Source: Candidatus Hydrogenedentota bacterium (GTDB lineage Bacteria > Hydrogenedentota > Hydrogenedentia > Hydrogenedentales > JAEUWI01). From it: DNA of 64,000 nt. The stretch lies in the NCBI GenBank assembly GCA_019637335.1, contig JAHBVV010000033.1, positions 16,508-80,507 on the forward strand. The letters are read 5' to 3'. Of the stretch, positions 37,801 through 45,348 are shown in pieces. The number at the start of each line of letters is the position of its first letter. The stretch's first letter is position 1. A program made the position numbers and the translations under genes. The notes under the pieces were generated by a model. The model did no database searches, had not been told where the DNA came from, and was given only the letters and a program-made list of their open reading frames with translations.

Positions 37801-39065
37801 CCGAGTAGTATCAGTGTGCCAGCGAGCGGGTGTTGCCCGATTACTTCCCCCACGGGACGGTCGCTGAAGACATTCGTTACCGCCCCCAATGCCAATCCCA
37901 CGCCCTGAAGTACATCTACAGCGGAAGTCTCGGTGCTACCGGCAAGTTCAGGGACTACAGCGGCGCCGGCAGATTCGCTCACCGTAATGTCGACAGCCGA
38001 ACCCCGCGGGACTATTTCGCCAGACGGCGGGATCTGAGAAAGCACTTCGCCCGGCGGCGCGGTGCTCTCGATTTCCGTAATCGCGCCCAAGCTGAGCCCC
38101 GCGCCGGCAATGCTGGCGCCGGCGTCGGGCGACCGAAGCCCCACAACATCGGGAACGGAGATCGGCTCCACCCCGGCGCTCACCTGGATCGAGACCGGAG
38201 ATTCCAATGGAACAATGGCGCCCGCGGGTGGGCTCTGGGCGACCACCTCGCCGGGCGGCGCGTCGCTAAACACATCGGTAACGCCGCCCAGAACCAGGCC
38301 CGCTTCCGTTACCGCCGATTCCGAGGCAGCCCGCGTGCCACCCGTCACGTTGGGCACCACGGCGGACTGGCGCCCCTCACCGGCACTAATGCTGATATCG
38401 ACCATTGCCCCAGGCATAACCGCCGCACCGGCGGAAGGGCTCTGGGAGAGCACTTGGCCCGCCGGCGCGCTATCCTCCTCCATGGTGATCGCGCCCAAAG
38501 TAAGCCCCGTACTGGCAATCATGGCGCCAGCTTCCGCCGCCTGCCGTCCGACGACATTGGGCACATTGACCTGCTGAATGCCCGAACTGACCACCAGGTT
38601 CACGGGGGTGCGCGGAGCCGCAGCCGCGCCGGGCGCCGGCGTCTGGTCAATGACTTCCCCGGCGGTCGCGGTGGATGACCGCTCGGTTACCCGCCCAAGC
38701 GTGAATTGGGCCTCGGCAATGGCGGTTTCCGCGGCGGCGCGTTGCAGGCCGATGAGATGCGGCACCGGCGCCGGAAGTCCCATGCTAATTACGAGATCGA
38801 CAGGCGTACCTTCCGGCTCAACGGCGCCGGGCGCCGGAGACTGCCCAACCACTTCGCCCAGGGGCGCATCGCTGGACACCTCCGTGATGGAACCTATCGT
38901 AAAGCCGCTAGACTCCAGTTGCTCCTCCGCGTCCGCCCGCGTCAATCCCGAGAGATCGGGCACTCCCCCGCCGTCCACGAAACCATCCGGCGGGCAACCT
39001 GGCAATAGCGCCACTGCCCAGAAAAACAACGGCCAGTAGGCCAAGATTCCACAATACAGCCTCAC
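34809..39065 (-). CDS. Giant lipoprotein: ten PASTA repeats, three CxxCH sites, P-domain and PKD-like domain
   Basis: 1418 residues from a GTG start. The N-terminus ends LLPGC, a lipobox, so it is probably a membrane-anchored lipoprotein. Ten PASTA repeats of about 66 residues fill positions 33-695 (each VP.V.G....A.......L..G....... GEV..Q.P..G......V.I..S). A middle region holds CTVCH near 857, a proprotein-convertase P-like domain (about 960-1095, TWVGDLLINLVSPSG, NLNHWSLQITTD), CRLCH near 1140, a PKD-like domain (about 1205-1295), and CVSCH near 1322 in a planctomycete-type cytochrome tail. PASTA repeats normally belong to PknB-type kinases or penicillin-binding proteins; joining them to c-type heme sites is unusual. 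No enzyme domain is seen. The next gene follows after ten bases. Confidence 0.85.
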   Translation of the reverse strand: MRLYCGILAYWPLFFWAVALLPGCPPDGFVDGGGVPDLSGLTRADAEEQLESSGFTIGSITEVSSDAPLGEVVGQSPAPGAVEPEGTPVDLVISMGLPAPVPHLIGLQRAAAETAIAEAQFTLGRVTERSSTATAGEVIDQTPAPGAAAAPRTPVNLVVSSGIQQVNVPNVVGRQAAEAGAMIASTGLTLGAITMEEDSAPAGQVLSQSPSAGAAVMPGAMVDISISAGEGRQSAVVPNVTGGTRAASESAVTEAGLVLGGVTDVFSDAPPGEVVAQSPPAGAIVPLESPVSIQVSAGVEPISVPDVVGLRSPDAGASIAGAGLSLGAITEIESTAPPGEVLSQIPPSGEIVPRGSAVDITVSESAGAAVVPELAGSTETSAVDVLQGVGLALGAVTNVFSDRPVGEVIGQHPLAGTLILLGSAVDIEISGGLAFVAVPAVTGMHSATAGAAIAGAGLRVGTVARVESNNPAGEVLSQSPAAGAIVSANSAVDLTVSEGAATVEVPDITGGSEAEASLALETAGLVLGAAEDVFSAQPVGRVIGQSPSPGSVALRGTAVMILVSAGAELITVPDLLGLPQAQAGALIATARLSLGTVTEVLSPEPGGQVVAQDPAAGSSVAPDTPVALEVSSFEAIVSVPDLSSITLEIAQFRLALAGLRLGEVLAQPQVTVPAVMVIDQDPGAGMMIAEGSDVSLTISVPPDPGAFLTLVNTPVHEDDITAEAYYAAIDPFGEKTTLSDWYAANGFGEPGGMEASAYYFNEADLGFGRQVHMRSNGSPTVFGTPADRIAFATLNHPTVDDTWQNPDEPIATVCMDMLPAPEGGEPYIRFYVYGSDGNRLNKIDLDGRGDKYVPGMCTVCHGGQPRALVNGVYPDFGNINTRFIPFDLESFLYSETNPEFNRASQEGAFYAMNKAVLDSYAAIPQKHIFTYNGPSIPIPDSPGGPVSADLVVSGLSGGIVDVKLVIGGTGLCSTDVGDGNNGIDHTWVGDLLINLVSPSGIVCNIMARRGSSGNNICGAVFDDAAAASVATLSFSDAPFTGIWMPEEALSKFVGSEPNGAWRLFVEDEAGADTGNLNHWSLQITTDAPDKRAAEELIEGWYGGPALPFPFDGGFVPEGWSPPAAPPEAAELYSAVVARSCRLCHVQQSERLPSLDFDTFAEFELAKDRIRQLVFQDGTMPAALPTYDQFWLSSFPYAAGLLANFVGHGTSGPGRPVANAGTNRTAAIGETVVLNGIMSNFADSYTWSFVSVPSGSASALTGADTAMPSFQPDLAGAYTIQLIVTSGSISSASDEVTVTAVTVSSGPSFSMDVLPILTDPARCVSCHQSGGVAAPSGFFLDSADSNVLYNEVVTEFSTAEPSNTRVNTASPAMSLILRKASNSDGNHGGGMQPGFNLGGDRSNYDVILEWIDASGAANN

Positions 39066-39073
39066 GCTATCAT
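39062..39073 (-). promoter_or_regulatory. Three-codon open frame overlapping the PASTA lipoprotein start
   Basis: Minus strand ATGATAGCGTGA begins ten bases after a GGGAGGGG ribosome site; its TGA overlaps the GTG start at 39065. The ribosome site is 18 bases from the GTG, too far for direct use, so initiation may be coupled to this minimal frame. Confidence 0.4.
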
Positions 39074-39190
39074 TTCGCTCTCACCCCTCCCGATTTGAAG
39101 TTAACTCTCGAGCCTCCGAAATTCCGGTCGCCTGTCAGCCATCAGGAACAGGCCCTCGAGCACATCAAACAATCGTCACTCCCATTGGCG

Positions 39191-39219
39191 ATACTATCAT
39201 GAACGAATGGATCTGTCAA
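39191..39219 (-). promoter_or_regulatory. Promoter of the PASTA lipoprotein gene
   Basis: Minus strand perfect TTGACA (39219-39214) and TAGTAT (39196-39191), spacer 17. About 120 bases before the GTG start. The strongest promoter match in the window. Confidence 0.8.
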
Positions 39220-39663
39220 TAACTTCCTCGCTCTTTATATCAACAGGCGCCAGCGCCGATTCAAGGATGATGCGGACAGCCCGCTAACTGGACTATGCCG
39301 CGCCCGAGATAGTAATCGAGCCCTATTTACCGTCCGTTTGTGTGCAAATACAGCGGCGAAATTGGGCCCGGCGCTTTCCGAGCAGTGTGTGATGCGGTGC
39401 GCGAAACCCGAAGAATAACGCATAGTCATGTATGTGGAATAACAGAGCAATATGATTAGTTCAGGCCAATACCGGAACAAGTATCTGGCCAAGGCTTCGT
39501 ATGTGAACTGCAAGCCGGGAATTCGCTCCCGACGTTCGCGGGCGGCGAAACGATCTATGGCGATACGAACTATACTGTCATGAGATCGTGGCACATTCAG
39601 TGTGTCTATGGATATCGGCGCAGCACTCGGGCGCTGGGAGCTGTGCCACGGGGGGGAGCCATG

Positions 39664-39723
39664 TTTGCAGCGTTCCCGAAGCTTCGTTACACTTATGAAT
39701 CGGCGCAGCGGTAAATTGCGCGG
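39664..39723 (+). promoter_or_regulatory. Shared promoter-bearing element, copy 2 (PSD1 gene)
   Basis: TTGCAG at 39665-39670 and TACACT at 39688-39693, spacer 17 with CGAAGCTTCG-like centre (CCCGAAGCTTCG). The start of transcription would be near 39700, 34 bases before the PSD1 ATG, a normal distance. Confidence 0.68.
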
Positions 39724-39733
39724 AGAGGTGTTT

Positions 39734-42700
39734 ATGCCCGTGAAGAGCCCTTTGATCCCGTGGGTGTTGGCTGTGGTGGCGCCGGTTTCCGGCGCGCTGG
39801 CGGCGGACGCGATTTCGTATGACCGGGACATTCGCCCGCTGCTGAGCGGGTCTTGTTTTCAGTGCCACGGCAACGACGAATCAACGCGGAAGGCAGGGCT
39901 GCGCCTGGACGTGGCGGATCCGGGTCCCGATCACGCGGGGGCGATTGTGCCGGGCGATCCGGACGCCAGCGCGGTGCTTCAGCGCGTAACCAGCGCGGAC
40001 CCGGCCGACCGGATGCCGCCGCCGGACGCGGGCGAAGCGCTGACGGCGGAGGAGGTCGCGCTGATCCGGGCGTGGATTGCGCAGGGGGCCCCGCGCACGG
40101 AGCACTGGGCCTTCGCGCGCCCGTCGCGCCCGCCCGTCCCCGAAACGAGCGACCCGGCGTGGCCGCTCAACCCGATTGACCATTTCGTGCTGGCCGGCGT
40201 CGACGCATCGGGACTTTCGGCTTCGCCGGAGGCGGACCGGGTGACGCTGCTGCGGCGGCTCAGCCTGGATGTGACGGGGCTGCCGCCGTCGCTGGACGAG
40301 GTCGCGCGGGTTCAGGCGGATACCTCGCCGGACTGGTATGAGAAGGCGGTTGACCGCCTGCTGGATTCACCGCATTTCGGCGAACACTGGGCGCGGCACT
40401 GGCTGGACGCCGCGCAGTATGCCGATTCCGACGGCTTCGAAAAGGACAAGCCGCGGCAGGTGTGGACTTGGCGCGACTACGTCATCCGCGCGTTTAACGA
40501 GGACAAGCCCTACGACGCGTTTCTGAAGGAACAGATCGCGGGCGACCTGCTTCCCGGGGCCACGCAGCAGCAGCGCGTGGCGACGGGGTTCTTGCGCAAC
40601 AGCATGATCAACGAGGAGGGCGGCATCGACCCGGAGCAGTTCCGGATGGAGGCGATGTTCAACCGCATGGACCTGGTGGGGCGCGCGATGCTCGGGCTGA
40701 CGGTCGCGTGCGCGCAGTGCCACAGCCACAAGTACGACCCGCTGACCCACACGGAATACTTCCAGATGATGGCCTTCCTGAACAACAGCGAAGAAGCCTG
40801 CATGACGGTGTATTCCGGCGAGGAAGAAACGCAGCGCGAGCGGATCCTGGGCCTTATCGGCGAGATTGAGTCGGGAATTCAGCGCGATCGGCCGGGCTGG
40901 CGCGCGGAGCTGGAGGCCTGGGCCGAGGGGGCGCGGGCGACGCCGGAACCGGCGTGGGAAGTGCTCGCGCTGGAGTTCGACGACTCCTCCGCCGGCGGCC
41001 AGAAGTGTATGCCGCGCGACGACGGCTCCTACCTGGCGCAAGGCTACGCCCCCACCCGATTCGCCCCGAAGATGACGACAACCACCTCGCTCGGCGCGAT
41101 CACCGCCATCCGGCTGGAGTTTCTCACCGATCCCAACCTGCCCCGGGGCGGCCCGGGGCGCTCGATACATGGTGGCCTCGCGCTCTCGGAGATGGACATG
41201 CGCGTCACCACGGAAGACACGCCCATCGCCCAGTATGACAAGTGGACCCCAGTGAAGATTGCCTCCGCAATTGCGACGACCGACCCGCCGGTCCGCACGC
41301 TGGGTCCCGAGTTTCCGGATCGCGACGGGAAGGTCCGCACGACGGGCCCGGTGGCGATGACCATCGACGGCAACAACGACACGGCCTGGACCTCGGATAT
41401 CGATCCCGGGCGGCGCAACCAGAACCAGTACATCATATTCCGCCTGGAGGAGCCGCTGGCGGTTCAGCCCGGCATGACCCTGGCCTTCCGGCTGGGGCAG
41501 TTCCACGGCGGCTGGAACAGCGACGACAACCAGACCAACAACATCGGGCGCTTCCGCCTTTCGGTGACCGATTCGGCGGAACTGCCTCCGATCGCGCTGC
41601 CGGAGCCGGTGCGCCTGGCGCTGCGGTCGGAAGATCCTTCCCCCGCGGAGCTCGACGCGCTCTTCGACTACTGGCGGACGACCGTGCCCGAACTGGCCCG
41701 CGACAACCAGCGGATCGATGGGCTCTGGCAGGCGCACCCCGCCGGCGCGACCCAGCTCGTGCTGCGCGAGCGCGAGGTGCGCCGCCCGACCCACCGGCTG
41801 GACCGGGGGGACTTCCTGAGCCCGCGCGAGGCCGTGGAACCGGGCGTTCCGGCGTTTCTGCACCCGCTTCCGGCCGATGGCGCGCCCAACCGCCTGGACT
41901 TCGCGCGGTGGCTGGCGTCGCCGGATTCGCCCACGACGGCCCGCGCCTACGTGAACCGCGTATGGCAGCGCTATTTTGGCGAGGGCATCGTGTCCACCAC
42001 GGCGGACCTCGGCCTGCAGGGCGCGCCCCCGACCCACCCGGACTTGCTGGACTGGCTCGCGGTCGAGTTTATGGACAGCGGCTGGCGCGTCAAGGACCTG
42101 CACCGGCTGATTGTCACATCCGCGACGTACCGGCAGGATTCCGCGGCCACGCCGGAACAATTGGAGCGCGATCCGTACAACCGCCTGCTCGCGCGGGGCG
42201 CGCGCTTCCGGGTTGAAGGCGAAACCGTGCGCGACATCGCCCTGGCGGCCAGCGGCCTGCTCAACGACACCGTGGGCGGTCCCAGCGTGAACCCGCCCGC
42301 GCCGGAATTCCTGTTTGTGCCGCCCGCAAGCTATGGCCCGAAGACGTGGAACACCGACACTGGCCCGAACGCCTACCGGCGCGCGCTGTACACGTTCCGC
42401 TTCCGCAGCGTGCCGTATCCCGCGTTGCAGGTGTTCGACACGCCCGCGGGCGATGCGCCGTGCACCGCGCGGGAGCGCAGCAACAGCCCGCTGCAGGCCC
42501 TCACAACGCTTAACGAGCCGCTCTTCTACGAGTCCGCGCTGCATCTGGCGGAGCGCGCGCTTGCGGAGGGCGGGGCCGATGACCGGTCGCGTCTGGACTA
42601 CGCCTTCCGCCGCTGCGTGTCCCGCGCGCCGGAACCGGCGGAACTCGACATGCTTCAGTCCTTCCTGGAGGCGCAGCGCGCGCGCATCGCGTCGGGCGGG

Positions 42701-42823
42701 CTCGACGCCGGCGCGGTGATCGCGCCGGCAAACGATGCTGCAGCCGATCCCGAGACCCTGGCGGCGTGGACGCTGACCGCGCGGGTGCTGCTCAATCTCG
42801 ACGAGACCATTGTGCGGCAGTAG
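39734..42823 (+). CDS. PSD1 and planctomycete cytochrome C domain-containing protein
   Basis: 1029 residues from the ATG at 39734, preceded by GGAGAGG. A signal peptide (1-23) is followed by PSCyt1 with CFQCH at 41-45 in YDRDIRPLLSGSCFQCHG, then PSCyt2/DUF1549 (about 125-365) with a second heme motif CAQCH near 326, an inserted beta-rich segment (about 400-600), and the PSD1/DUF1553 domain (about 715-980; NRVWQRYFGEGIV, RRALYTFRFRSVPYPALQVFDTP). These proteins are expanded in Planctomycetota and relatives and sit in gene pairs with DUF1501 sulfatase-like proteins for polysaccharide use. Here no DUF1501 gene follows. The exact reaction is unknown. Confidence 0.92.
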   Translation: MPVKSPLIPWVLAVVAPVSGALAADAISYDRDIRPLLSGSCFQCHGNDESTRKAGLRLDVADPGPDHAGAIVPGDPDASAVLQRVTSADPADRMPPPDAGEALTAEEVALIRAWIAQGAPRTEHWAFARPSRPPVPETSDPAWPLNPIDHFVLAGVDASGLSASPEADRVTLLRRLSLDVTGLPPSLDEVARVQADTSPDWYEKAVDRLLDSPHFGEHWARHWLDAAQYADSDGFEKDKPRQVWTWRDYVIRAFNEDKPYDAFLKEQIAGDLLPGATQQQRVATGFLRNSMINEEGGIDPEQFRMEAMFNRMDLVGRAMLGLTVACAQCHSHKYDPLTHTEYFQMMAFLNNSEEACMTVYSGEEETQRERILGLIGEIESGIQRDRPGWRAELEAWAEGARATPEPAWEVLALEFDDSSAGGQKCMPRDDGSYLAQGYAPTRFAPKMTTTTSLGAITAIRLEFLTDPNLPRGGPGRSIHGGLALSEMDMRVTTEDTPIAQYDKWTPVKIASAIATTDPPVRTLGPEFPDRDGKVRTTGPVAMTIDGNNDTAWTSDIDPGRRNQNQYIIFRLEEPLAVQPGMTLAFRLGQFHGGWNSDDNQTNNIGRFRLSVTDSAELPPIALPEPVRLALRSEDPSPAELDALFDYWRTTVPELARDNQRIDGLWQAHPAGATQLVLREREVRRPTHRLDRGDFLSPREAVEPGVPAFLHPLPADGAPNRLDFARWLASPDSPTTARAYVNRVWQRYFGEGIVSTTADLGLQGAPPTHPDLLDWLAVEFMDSGWRVKDLHRLIVTSATYRQDSAATPEQLERDPYNRLLARGARFRVEGETVRDIALAASGLLNDTVGGPSVNPPAPEFLFVPPASYGPKTWNTDTGPNAYRRALYTFRFRSVPYPALQVFDTPAGDAPCTARERSNSPLQALTTLNEPLFYESALHLAERALAEGGADDRSRLDYAFRRCVSRAPEPAELDMLQSFLEAQRARIASGGLDAGAVIAPANDAAADPETLAAWTLTARVLLNLDETIVRQ

Positions 42824-42855
42824 TACGTACCCCAATCAAGGAGGTTGGTGCGTAC
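42823..42855 (+). terminator. Hairpin directly after the PSD1 gene
   Basis: GTACGTACC pairs with GGTGCGTAC (one G-T pair), with further pairing inside after a CC bulge; the stem begins in the stop codon. No T-run follows, so terminator function is uncertain. Confidence 0.4.
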
Positions 42856-43068
42856 GCCTCGTATGCTTCCCAATTGCAGCGCAATCCGAATACCACGTGC
42901 CACGCGATCGGGCAACGCCCGTTCGTGTGCCTGGAGCAATCTCAACCCCACACCACCATCACCACCCGGCACGAGCGGCGCCCCCCACGGGGACTCGGCC
43001 ACCGGCGGGCACGCACATCCGGGATCCGGAACTACGCCCCGCCCACAACCGGGCGTTCCGCACCCGTA

Positions 43069-44211
43069 TTACCAGGTGGGCGTGTGCGGCGCGGCTTCGA
43101 CATATACGCGCTCGACGCGCTGGCCGATGCCGGTGAGGATTTCGTAGGGGATGGTGTCCGCGTGGGCGGCGAGTTCTTCCAGCGTGATGCGATCTTCGCC
43201 CTGCCCGCCCGCGAGGACGGCCTCGTCCCCGGGAACCACGCCGGGGACGCCCGTGACGTCGACGACGGTCTGATCCATGCAGACGCGCCCGCGGACCGGG
43301 CAACGGTGGCCCCGGATCAGCACTTCGGCGCGATTGGAAAAAGCGCGGCGGTAACCATCGGCATAGCCCACCGGCAGGATGGCCGCGATCATGCCGTCGC
43401 GGGCGGTGTAGGTGCGTCCGTAGCTCACGGTGTGTCCGGGGGGCAGGGCGCGGACCTGGGAAACCCGGGTTACCCATTGGAGCACGGGCCGGATGGGGTT
43501 GGGCTCGGGAACCGTATCGGTGGGCCAGACACCGGTCGTCAGGATGCCGGCGCGCGCCATGGTGAACAGGGGGTCGCGCGCGTTCACGACGCCCGCGCTG
43601 TTGGCCCCATGGACCATCCCGCAGTCGATGTGGGCCGCGCGGAGTTCCCCCACCACCCCGCGCAGGCGCTCGACCTGCTCGCGGGTGAACGGATCGTCCG
43701 TGATATCCGCCACGGGGTAGTGGGTGGCGATGCCGGCCAGCCGGATGTTGGGCAGGCCGGCGATGGCGGACAGATCGGCCACGGCGGTTTCGAGCGCGAA
43801 GCCCTGCCGCCCCATTCCGGTGTCGATCATGGCGTGGACTGGAAACACCTGGCCGCGGTCGCGCGCCAGGGCGTCGAGCGATCGCGCGGCGGCGACGTCG
43901 CAGAGCGCGGGCGTCAGGGCGAAATCCAGCAGCTCCGGGAAGGCATCCGGATCGGGCTGCATCAGGACGAGCACCGGCCCCTGGATGCCGGCTTCGCGCA
44001 GGGCAATGCCTTCACCGGGCGTGGCGACGCCGATCACAGGAGAACCGGCCTCCAGCGCGCGGCGCGCCAGGGGAACGGCGCCGAGGCCGTATCCATTACC
44101 CTTGACGACGGCCATAATCGGGATGCCCGACGATTCGCGCGCCCAGGCGATATTCGCGGCGTAGGCGTCCAGGTCGACGAGGGCCCGGGAGGGGTAGCGC
44201 GCGCCGCTCAT
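43069..44211 (-). CDS. alr: Alanine racemase
   Basis: 380 residues from the ATG at 44211, which overlaps the pgsA stop by four bases; the longer frame upstream is inside pgsA. Makes D-alanine for peptidoglycan with PLP. The PLP Lys is in AVVKGNGYGLG near 37; HAMIDTGMGRQGF, MARAGILTTGV, LPVGYADGYRRAFS and GRVCMDQTVVDVT are the conserved blocks, the second Tyr coming from the SYGRTYTA or GYADGYRR region. Its presence implies a peptidoglycan wall. Last gene of the ftsK operon. Confidence 0.95.
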   Translation of the reverse strand: MSGARYPSRALVDLDAYAANIAWARESSGIPIMAVVKGNGYGLGAVPLARRALEAGSPVIGVATPGEGIALREAGIQGPVLVLMQPDPDAFPELLDFALTPALCDVAAARSLDALARDRGQVFPVHAMIDTGMGRQGFALETAVADLSAIAGLPNIRLAGIATHYPVADITDDPFTREQVERLRGVVGELRAAHIDCGMVHGANSAGVVNARDPLFTMARAGILTTGVWPTDTVPEPNPIRPVLQWVTRVSQVRALPPGHTVSYGRTYTARDGMIAAILPVGYADGYRRAFSNRAEVLIRGHRCPVRGRVCMDQTVVDVTGVPGVVPGDEAVLAGGQGEDRITLEELAAHADTIPYEILTGIGQRVERVYVEAAPHTPTW

Positions 44212-44822
44212 GCGGTCTGGTCGAGCCCGAGCAACTTCCAGTTGACGCGGGCGAACTGGATGCCCGAGTAGACGGTATAGAGGGCGACCAGAATGATGGA
44301 CCATTTCGAGGCCTGCCCGATGATGGCGGTGTAATGCCCAAGGTCGCCGGGGACCGCCTGGACGAGCGCCGGGTAATCGGCCAGGCCCTGGAGCACCGTG
44401 GCGAGGAAGAGGAAGGTGCAGACATACACCATTTGGAGAATGGTCTTCATTTTTCCCCATTTGTTCGCGGCGATTACGGAACCCTGCGCGGCGCCGAGGG
44501 AGCGGGCGCCGGTTACCAGAAACTCGCGCGCGAGTATCAGCACAATGCTCCACGGCGGCACCTGCATCGCCGGTATGCCCAGCAGCATCACGAACGCGGC
44601 AACCACCAGGACCTTATCCGCGACGGGGTCGAGAAGTTTCCCGAAATTGGTGACGAGGTTGCGTTCCCGCGCGATTTTGCCGTCGTAATAGTCGGTAATC
44701 GCGGCCGCGACAAACACAACGTAGCCAATGAGGTAGGTGATGACGTGGTCGAAGGACAGGAAGGCCACGAAGATGGCCGTCATGACGCACCGGGCCACGG
44801 TAAGCTGGTTGGGAAGGTTCAT
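44208..44822 (-). CDS. pgsA: CDP-diacylglycerol-glycerol-3-phosphate 3-phosphatidyltransferase
   Basis: 204 residues with about five membrane helices. The CDP-alcohol motif DGx2ARx8Gx3Dx3D is complete: DGKIARERNLVTNFGKLLD followed by PVAD. It makes phosphatidylglycerol phosphate. A short 61-base gap separates it from the HTH gene; ftsK-HTH-pgsA is a well-known gene order. The family includes other CDP-alcohol transferases, but length and context favour PgsA. Confidence 0.92.
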   Translation of the reverse strand: MNLPNQLTVARCVMTAIFVAFLSFDHVITYLIGYVVFVAAAITDYYDGKIARERNLVTNFGKLLDPVADKVLVVAAFVMLLGIPAMQVPPWSIVLILAREFLVTGARSLGAAQGSVIAANKWGKMKTILQMVYVCTFLFLATVLQGLADYPALVQAVPGDLGHYTAIIGQASKWSIILVALYTVYSGIQFARVNWKLLGLDQTA

Positions 44823-44883
44823 AGCGCCCCGATTGTAGCATCCGGCGGCGCCGGACGCACCTTGCTGGCAAGCGGCGGCGGGC

Positions 44884-45348
44884 CTACTCCACCTCGAAGC
44901 GCGCCGGAGGCGCTATTTCGATGGTTCCGGCGTCCACACGCTCGCGGGTCGTTTCCGCGAAGGGGGACACCACCACGGAGTACGCGATCCAGGCCAGCAA
45001 CAAGACGCCGCAGACCGCCCCCCAGGTGATGGCGTCGCTCAGCCAGGCCGGGCGCGCGTCCGGATTGTTCGCCGTACGCGTGAGAAATCCGCGCTCGGGC
45101 GCGGCGGTCGCGCGGCAGGCGCGCAACGCGGTGACGTACGGCTCGGACGGCAGGCCAAGCACCTGGCAATACGTGTTGAGGAAACCCGCCGTATACGTGG
45201 TGGCCGGCAGATCATCCAGGCGCCCCTCCTCGAGGCTGGCCAGATAATCGCGCGGCACGTGGGTCTCATGATGGGCGTCGAGCAGCGTCAGCCCGAGGGA
45301 CTCGCGCTGCGCTCTCAACTCATGTCCTGGAAAATCGTATGGGCTCAT
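44884..45348 (-). CDS. RodZ-like helix-turn-helix membrane protein
   Basis: 154 residues. An HTH_25 domain (about 8-80: LRAQRESLGLTLLDAHHETHVPRDYLASLEEG..DLPATTYTAGFLNTYCQVLG) followed by a membrane helix near 115-135. This is RodZ without the periplasmic domain. RodZ ties MreB filaments to the membrane and affects cell shape. Its start overlaps the ftsK stop by one base (TGATG), so it is coupled to ftsK. Confidence 0.85.
   Translation of the reverse strand: MSPYDFPGHELRAQRESLGLTLLDAHHETHVPRDYLASLEEGRLDDLPATTYTAGFLNTYCQVLGLPSEPYVTALRACRATAAPERGFLTRTANNPDARPAWLSDAITWGAVCGVLLLAWIAYSVVVSPFAETTRERVDAGTIEIAPPARFEVE

Larger units (their letters stand above)
39066..39733. other. Long divergent intergenic region
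   Basis: 668 bases, poorer in G/C than its surroundings, between the divergent PASTA lipoprotein and PSD1 genes. It holds one promoter on each strand (listed separately). The 39235-39831 minus-strand open frame has no family likeness and is not called. Confidence 0.6.

Noticed and set aside
39235..39831. 198-residue minus-strand open frame
   Set aside because: Covers the PSD1 promoter and start; composition not protein-like and no family likeness.
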